Assembly (NCBI GenBank): GCA_959596495.1
Contig: CAUFXK010000039.1
Span: 1 to 17,356, forward strand
Length of the DNA: 17,356 bases
Source: an uncultured Collinsella sp.
GTDB taxonomy: Bacteria > Actinomycetota > Coriobacteriia > Coriobacteriales > Coriobacteriaceae
Direction: 5' to 3'
Part shown: one piece after another, positions 13,163 to 17,356 of the stretch
Layout of the letters: the number at the start of each line of letters is the position of its first letter
How positions within the stretch are numbered: position 1 is the first letter of the stretch
Translations under genes and position numbers: made by a program
Notes under the pieces: generated by a model
Seen by the model: only the letters and a program-made list of their open reading frames with translations
What the model was told of the DNA's origin: nothing
The model's database searches: none

Positions 13163-14029
13163 TTACTGCTGTAACGACCTTAATAGCGTAATTTCCGCTG
13201 CATAACCTGCAAGTTCGTTCGGCGTCTCCAAAATAAATGGAAGTGCACGCAAGCGGCTATTCGATACAATATTCTGCATAACCTGCATACCGCCGCCAAA
13301 TTCCTCGCTGCCAAGGTATCCCTTGCCGATGCACTCGTGACGATCTTTATGGGCGCCACAAGGGTTCTTCGAATCGTTGATGTGTACGGCATGCAGGCGA
13401 TCGATGCCCACCACGCGGTCGAACTCGTCGAGTACGCCGTCCAGATCATGGATGATGTCGTAGCCAGCATCGCTCACATGGCAGGTGTCCAAACAAACGC
13501 CCAGCTTATCGGACAGCTCTGGGCACTTGGCGGCAACGCCCTCGATAATGCACGCCAGCTCTTCAAAGCTACGGCCCACCTCGGTGCCCTTACCCGCCAT
13601 GGTCTCGAGCAACACCATCGTCTGCTGGCCCTCAAACATCACCTGGCACAGCGTGTCGACAATCATCTGAATGCCGGCGTCTGCCCCCTGTCCCACATGC
13701 GCACCGGGATGGAAGTTGTAGAAGTTGCCGGGCAGTGCTTCCAGACGCTGCAAATCTTCCGCCATAGCCTCCAAGGCAAACTCCCGCGCCCGCTCCTTAG
13801 CGGAGCAGGGGTTATAGGTATACGGGGCATGCGCCACCAGCGGTCCAAAGTCGTTTTGTGCCATAAGCTCGCGCAGAGCCGCCACGTCATCCATGTCAAG
13901 GTCTTTTGCCTTGCCACCGCGCGGGTTGCGCGTAAAGAACGCAAAGGTATTGGCACCAATGGACAACGCCGTCTCCCCCATTGCCCGATAGCCCTTCGTC
14001 GTCGAAAGATGACACCCGATCGTTAGCAT
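13163..14029 (-). CDS. nfo: Endonuclease IV, AP endonuclease (288 aa)
   Basis: It cleaves the DNA backbone 5' to abasic sites in base-excision repair, using three zinc ions. All nine metal ligands of E. coli Nfo can be placed: His68 (HAPY), His107 (NFHPG), Glu142 (LLETMAGKGTEVG), Asp181 and His184 (CLDTCHVSDAGYD), His216 (HINDSK), Asp229 and His231 (HKDRHECIGKGYLG) and Glu268 (FILETP). Length is normal for the family. ATG 14029 is preferred because GGGGAG lies six bases upstream; a TTG at 14035 is in frame. Its ribosome site follows directly after the conserved repeat 14050-14129. The gene is the most 3' of a leftward group of three and is followed by the transporter operon. Confidence 0.96.
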   Translation of the reverse strand: MLTIGCHLSTTKGYRAMGETALSIGANTFAFFTRNPRGGKAKDLDMDDVAALRELMAQNDFGPLVAHAPYTYNPCSAKERAREFALEAMAEDLQRLEALPGNFYNFHPGAHVGQGADAGIQMIVDTLCQVMFEGQQTMVLLETMAGKGTEVGRSFEELACIIEGVAAKCPELSDKLGVCLDTCHVSDAGYDIIHDLDGVLDEFDRVVGIDRLHAVHINDSKNPCGAHKDRHECIGKGYLGSEEFGGGMQVMQNIVSNSRLRALPFILETPNELAGYAAEITLLRSLQQ

Positions 14030-14049
14030 CTCCAACTCCCCCTCATCAG

Positions 14050-14129
14050 TTGCGGTGAAATACGGTCTATTGGTGCCTTATTTTGGCGCAAACAGACCGT
14101 ATTCCACCGCAAGATATAAAAGGGGCATC
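14050..14129 (-). repeat. 80-nt structured intergenic repeat, copy A
   Basis: The left arm TTGCGGTGAAATACGGTCT (14050-14068) and right arm AGACCGTATTCCACCGCAA (14094-14112) pair over 19 positions with one A/C mismatch, which becomes a U-G wobble in a minus-strand transcript. A 25-nt loop and a conserved tail AAGATATAAAAGGGGCATC (14111-14129) complete the 80 nt. Copy B at 15209-15288 has the same geometry. The stem ends about 20 nt before the nfo start codon, so it lies in the nfo leader. Confidence 0.8.
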
Positions 14130-14173
14130 GGGGGCACGGTCCGCCGAGCCTTCTTGAGCACCAGCACCGCAAC

Positions 14174-15193
14174 CTAGAGCGTCAAGCGAATCGCATCGAT
14201 GATCTGCGCGCAGCGCTGTGTGGCGGCAAGAGGCATAACGGGGCTTTCAAGCTCTCCCGTCTGGACGAGCTGGGTCGCATGCTGAATTTCGCCGTAGAAA
14301 TCATCGACCTCAAACGGGGCATTTATTTCGAGCATTCGTCCGTCGGAGTACTTCTCATGGGCGAGCTCGGGGCGATGGAGGCGCTCGATTTCCAACGAGC
14401 CCCGCTCGCAGGCAATCGTTAAGCGGCTTTCATATGCTGCTTTGCCGTCGCACACCATATGAATGGGTATACCGCCGACACTCATATAGATCTCATCGGC
14501 CCAGTCCACGCGGCCGCCCGATACGTCACGCCAGCGAACTTCACGAGACGAAACATCGCACGCACCCGCAAGCAGATCCTCAAACCACCCGACCGCATAA
14601 CAGCCCATGTCATATAGACAGCCACCCTGCAACGGATCGAGCAGATAACTCGAAGGGGACTCACCATAATCGAGTTTTTGCACGCTTTCGATCGAGACGA
14701 TACGGCCGAGCTCACCCGACGCAAGCAAACCCTTCACGCGAGTATGCATCGGACAAAACCGATTTTTCATCGCCTCCATAAACGGCACACCGCACTCACG
14801 GGAAACGGAGGCGATCGCATGGGCCTCTTCTTCATTCAAAACGGCCGGCTTTTCGCACAGCACGGCCTTTCCCGCGCGCAGTGCCCGACAGACCCAATGC
14901 GCATGCATGCCATGTGGAAGAGCCAGGTAGATTGCGTCGACATCGGGATCGGCAATCAGCGCATCATAAGCCGCATCGCCGCTATCGTCAGCCGTGGCAT
15001 AACTGTGCGCGGCATCAATCGAAAACGCCCTGCAAAACTCCTCAACATGCGAAGGGGTGCGACCGGCGGCAGCCACAAGCCGTGCCCCGTCCACCTCCTT
15101 GAGCGACGATGCAAATCGATGCGAAATGTGCCCAGCGCCCAAAACGCCCCAACGAACCTCACACAAATCATCGCATGAATCCCGATGGCCCAC
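14174..15193 (-). CDS. Gfo/Idh/MocA family NAD(P)-dependent oxidoreductase (339 aa)
   Basis: A probable sugar or polyol-type dehydrogenase of the cytosol. The Rossmann motif VRWGVLGAGHISHRFASS (about 13-30) binds the dinucleotide, and GKAVLCEKPAVLNEEEA (109-123) carries the family Lys-Pro motif with the cofactor-contacting Lys115. The C-terminal half has the GCLYDMGCYAVGW block of dihydrodiol-dehydrogenase-like members. Substrate cannot be assigned. The start is GTG 15193, with GGGGG about five bases upstream; the frame is open further to 15271, but that part lies within repeat copy B. It lies between two repeat copies, downstream of the aldo/keto reductase on the same strand with a 93-bp gap, so co-transcription is likely. 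Confidence 0.92.
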   Translation of the reverse strand: MGHRDSCDDLCEVRWGVLGAGHISHRFASSLKEVDGARLVAAAGRTPSHVEEFCRAFSIDAAHSYATADDSGDAAYDALIADPDVDAIYLALPHGMHAHWVCRALRAGKAVLCEKPAVLNEEEAHAIASVSRECGVPFMEAMKNRFCPMHTRVKGLLASGELGRIVSIESVQKLDYGESPSSYLLDPLQGGCLYDMGCYAVGWFEDLLAGACDVSSREVRWRDVSGGRVDWADEIYMSVGGIPIHMVCDGKAAYESRLTIACERGSLEIERLHRPELAHEKYSDGRMLEINAPFEVDDFYGEIQHATQLVQTGELESPVMPLAATQRCAQIIDAIRLTL

Positions 15194-15208
15194 GACAGCC
15201 CCCTTCAG

Positions 15209-15288
15209 TTGCGGTGAAATAGTTCCTGTTTGGCCCCTATTCTGCCGCAAATAGGAACCATTCCACCGCAAGTTATAAAAGGGGCATC
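15209..15288 (-). repeat. 80-nt structured intergenic repeat, copy B
   Basis: Arms TTGCGGTGAAATAGTTCCT (15209-15227) and AGGAACCATTCCACCGCAA (15253-15271) pair over 19 positions with two A/C mismatches, both U-G wobbles on the minus strand. The loop is 25 nt, as in copy A. The tail AAGTTATAAAAGGGGCATC (15270-15288) differs from copy A at one base and reaches into the stop codon of the aldo/keto reductase gene. The stem ends 15 nt before the GTG start of the oxidoreductase gene. Confidence 0.8.
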
Positions 15289-16474
15289 AGGAACGCGTTT
15301 TGCAAAAGGCTTTAAGCGCGGCCGTTACGGGGCCAGGCTGGAAACGTCGGCGCACATCGTCGAGACGCTCGGGAATATCGATGTGCTGCGGGCAGTGACG
15401 TGCGCATTTGCCGCATTTGACGCAATTGCTCACCAACTTGGGCTCACTCGTCCGCACCGCGCTCGCCGTAAAATACTGCGACAGGCCCGTAAACCAGCTG
15501 TGCGCATAGCTCGCGTTGTAGGCGCCAAAGCAGCCGGGAATATTGATGCCCTTGGGGCACGGCATGCAGTAGCCGCACCCCGTACAGGGCACGCGATTCG
15601 ATTTCTCAAACTCTCCCAGCACACGTGCGATGGTATCGAGCTGCTCTCTCGTCATCGAATTCGGCAGTGCGCGATCCGCCAATGCCGCGTTCTCGTCCAC
15701 CTGTGCGGTATCGGTCATGCCCGAAAGCAGCATCGTGACCTGAGGATGGTTCCACACCCACGAAAGTCCCCAAGCAGCCGGCGTCTTCAGGTATGGATCG
15801 AGTACGTCATCGAGCACGGCGCGGGCCCGCGGAGGCAGCTTGCCCGCCAGGCGTCCGCCCAAAAGCGGTTCCATCACAAACACCGCGAGCCCGCGCTCGG
15901 CGGCTGCCATGAGTCCCGCCGTTCCCGCTTGGTAACGCTCTCCAGCGTAGTTGTACTGGATCTGGCAAAAATCCCAGTCATACGCGTCGAGCATCGTGAG
16001 GAAGTCCGCCGCACTGCCGTGGTACGAAAAACCTATCTGGCGAATACGCCCCGCAGCCCTTTGGTGCGCAATCCAGTCCTCGATACCCAACGCCACCACG
16101 CGCTCCCACTGGGTGGGCGAGGTAATGGTGTGCATGAGGTAGTAGTCGATATGGTCGGTCTGCAGGCGGCGCAGCTGCTCGTCGAAAAACCGATCGAAAT
16201 CCTCCGCGCTTTTGCATGAAGCATGCGGCAGCTTGGTCGCGAGCAAAACCTGGTCGCGCAAGCCCAGGCGCTCAAGCGAAGCGCCCACGCAAGCCTCGTT
16301 GCCGGGATAGAGATAGGCCGTGTCCAGGTAGTTAATCCCCTGCTCCACCGCACGGGAGACGATGGCGTCGGCTGTCTTCGCATCCGGGCGTCCCGGCGCG
16401 CCGGGAAACCTCATGCAGCCCAGCCCCAACGCCGAGATACGGTTGCCGCTTTTGGGGTCAACGCGGTATTGCAC
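15287..16474 (-). CDS. Aldo/keto reductase with a C-terminal double 4Fe-4S ferredoxin domain (395 aa)
   Basis: The N-terminal barrel has the aldo/keto reductase tetrad Asp51 and Tyr56 (YLDTAYLYPGNE), Lys81 (ATKLPHA) and His115 (YYLMHTIT). The C-terminal part has two iron-sulfur motifs: C297-x2-C300-x2-C303-x2-C306-Pro and C351-x2-C354-x2-C357-x3-C361-Pro, each able to hold a 4Fe-4S cluster. Such proteins are common in anaerobes and presumably pass electrons between the clusters and a bound nucleotide or carbonyl substrate; the natural substrate is unknown. GTG 16474 is preferred because AAGGGAGG lies just upstream and the resulting QYRVDPKSGNRISALGLGCM matches family N-termini; ATG 16492 is the alternative. 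It is the first gene of the leftward group and lies divergent from the cyclase gene. Confidence 0.93.
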   Translation of the reverse strand: MQYRVDPKSGNRISALGLGCMRFPGAPGRPDAKTADAIVSRAVEQGINYLDTAYLYPGNEACVGASLERLGLRDQVLLATKLPHASCKSAEDFDRFFDEQLRRLQTDHIDYYLMHTITSPTQWERVVALGIEDWIAHQRAAGRIRQIGFSYHGSAADFLTMLDAYDWDFCQIQYNYAGERYQAGTAGLMAAAERGLAVFVMEPLLGGRLAGKLPPRARAVLDDVLDPYLKTPAAWGLSWVWNHPQVTMLLSGMTDTAQVDENAALADRALPNSMTREQLDTIARVLGEFEKSNRVPCTGCGYCMPCPKGINIPGCFGAYNASYAHSWFTGLSQYFTASAVRTSEPKLVSNCVKCGKCARHCPQHIDIPERLDDVRRRFQPGPVTAALKAFCKTRS

Positions 16475-16637
16475 GGCCCCTCCCTTCGCCATCAGTGCCC
16501 CGGCAAGGCGAAACACAATGGTCACGCAGCCGAAACATCGTGGAATCGCAATCGAGAACGTATCGTAACGCAGCAGAAATCGAGCTGTCACGGCACCGCT
16601 TTAACATCAGCAAAAAGCCCGATGAAAGGAGCCGCCC
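16475..16637. other. Divergent intergenic region
   Basis: 163 bp between the aldo/keto reductase (-) and cyclase (+) start codons. Both promoters should lie here, but I see no convincing -35/-10 pair. It contains two AATCG-type words around 16545-16555 and GAAAGGAG (16624-16631) as the cyclase ribosome site. Confidence 0.4.
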
Positions 16638-17356
16638 ATGCCCGCGCTCGACCTTTGGAACCTCGCCTCCCAGCTCAAAAGCAACGATTATCGCTGGGTC
16701 GACCTCACCCACACGCTCTCGTGCGACACCCCGCACTGGTTTGGCTTTAAGCCATTTGAGTCCACCAAGCTCTTCGACTACCTGCCCGGCACGCCCAAGG
16801 ACATGCTCGCGCCCATGCGTTGCTTCCAGTATTCGGTTGCTTCGCAGTACGGCACGCATGTCGACGCACCGCGCCACTTCCATGTTGATGGCCGTTCCCT
16901 TGGAGAGATTGAACCCATCGAGTTTATGCATCCGCTCTGTGTGATCGACAAACACGAGGAGTGCGCCACAAATCCCGACTACGTCCTGACCGTCGAGGAC
17001 CTCAAAGCATGGGAGGATGAGCACGGTCGCATTCCCAAAGACGCTTTCGTCGCCTTCCGCTCCGACTGGTCCAAGCTCACCGACCTCGAAAACAAGGACG
17101 AGGACGGCCAGCCCCACTACCCCGGCTGGGACCTCGACGCCATCAAATGGCTTGTAGAAGAGCGCAACATCGGCGCCATCGGCCACGAGCCGGCTGACAC
17201 CGACCCGGCGAGCGTGACCACGCGTGAGGACGCCTACCCCTACCCCGGCGAACAGTACATCCTCTCGGTCGACCGCTATCAGATCGAGGTCATGGACCAT
17301 CTAGACGAGCTTCCCGCCACGGGCGCCGTCATCTTCTGCACCTTCCCCAAGGTGCG
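16638..17356 (+). CDS. Cyclase family protein, kynurenine-formamidase-like (partial, 3' end beyond the window)
   Basis: Metal-dependent hydrolases or cyclases of this family include bacterial kynurenine formamidase (KynB). The visible 239 residues contain the start-proximal WVDLTHTLSCDTPHW block and the metal-site motif YGTHVDAPRHFHVDG (71-85), the HxGTHxDxPxH-type signature, with His74, Asp76 and His80. FVAFRSDWSK (137-146) and the IGAIGHEPADTD block (178-189) are also typical. Start ATG 16638 has GAAAGGAG (16624-16631) at a six-base spacing. The frame stays open to the last base, so the C-terminus is missing, not truncated. Divergent from the aldo/keto reductase. The exact substrate is unresolved, since the family is broad and no other tryptophan-catabolism gene is nearby. 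Confidence 0.9.
   Translation, partial: MPALDLWNLASQLKSNDYRWVDLTHTLSCDTPHWFGFKPFESTKLFDYLPGTPKDMLAPMRCFQYSVASQYGTHVDAPRHFHVDGRSLGEIEPIEFMHPLCVIDKHEECATNPDYVLTVEDLKAWEDEHGRIPKDAFVAFRSDWSKLTDLENKDEDGQPHYPGWDLDAIKWLVEERNIGAIGHEPADTDPASVTTREDAYPYPGEQYILSVDRYQIEVMDHLDELPATGAVIFCTFPKV

Noticed and set aside
15194..15271. N-terminal extension of the Gfo/Idh/MocA protein
   Set aside because: The added codons fall within repeat copy B, and the GTG at 15193 has its own ribosome site.

Overview
This is GC-rich bacterial chromosome with short intergenic gaps and strong GGAGG-type ribosome binding sites. The gene content (LexA-boxed UmuC/YolD pair, DUF3793 next to a flavodoxin, polar amino-acid ABC transporter, ferredoxin-tailed aldo/keto reductase) fits the actinobacterial class Coriobacteriia, most likely Collinsella or a close relative. 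That assignment rests on family resemblance and was not searched. No rRNA, tRNA, CRISPR array, integrase or transposase gene was seen.

Region 1-3430 (+ strand) is the accessory-looking part. A long non-coding leader (promoter-like sequence, small hairpin, 18-bp tandem repeat) precedes three tightly ordered genes: an unrecognised 296-aa protein, a ClpP-like serine peptidase with an intact Ser/His/Asp triad, and a VirD4/TraG-type coupling ATPase that lacks the usual N-terminal membrane segments. The last two overlap by 8 bp. No relaxase or other type IV secretion gene is visible, so this trio is the best candidate here for an undescribed system.

Region 3397-5930 (- strand) carries glucose-6-phosphate isomerase (pgi), with a hairpin in its leader, and an orphan domain resembling the N-terminal half of iron-containing alcohol dehydrogenases. 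The orphan gene is bracketed by copies of a palindromic repeat. Region 6043-8040 (+) is an SOS operon: a promoter overlapped by a near-consensus LexA box, a Y-family polymerase and a YolD-like partner.

Region 8067-9890 looks like a metal and redox block. A membrane-anchored Cys-rich/HMA protein lies under a CsoR-like operator. Divergent from it is a DUF3793 protein with an unusual Cys cluster, followed by a short-chain flavodoxin under a strong promoter with a weak iron-box-like core. A 20-bp perfect-stem terminator closes the block.

Region 9912-13101 (-) is a complete polar amino-acid ABC importer: lipoprotein binding protein, then permease, then ATPase. The permease has an unusual signal-peptide-plus-extracytoplasmic domain at its N-terminus, and a leaky terminator separates the binding protein from the other two genes. 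Region 13163-16474 (-) holds endonuclease IV (nfo), a Gfo/Idh/MocA oxidoreductase and an aldo/keto reductase with two 4Fe-4S motifs. Two 80-nt hairpin repeats sit just upstream of the nfo and oxidoreductase start codons and differ by compensatory changes in their stems. Divergent from the reductase, a cyclase (kynurenine-formamidase-like) gene runs off the right edge.
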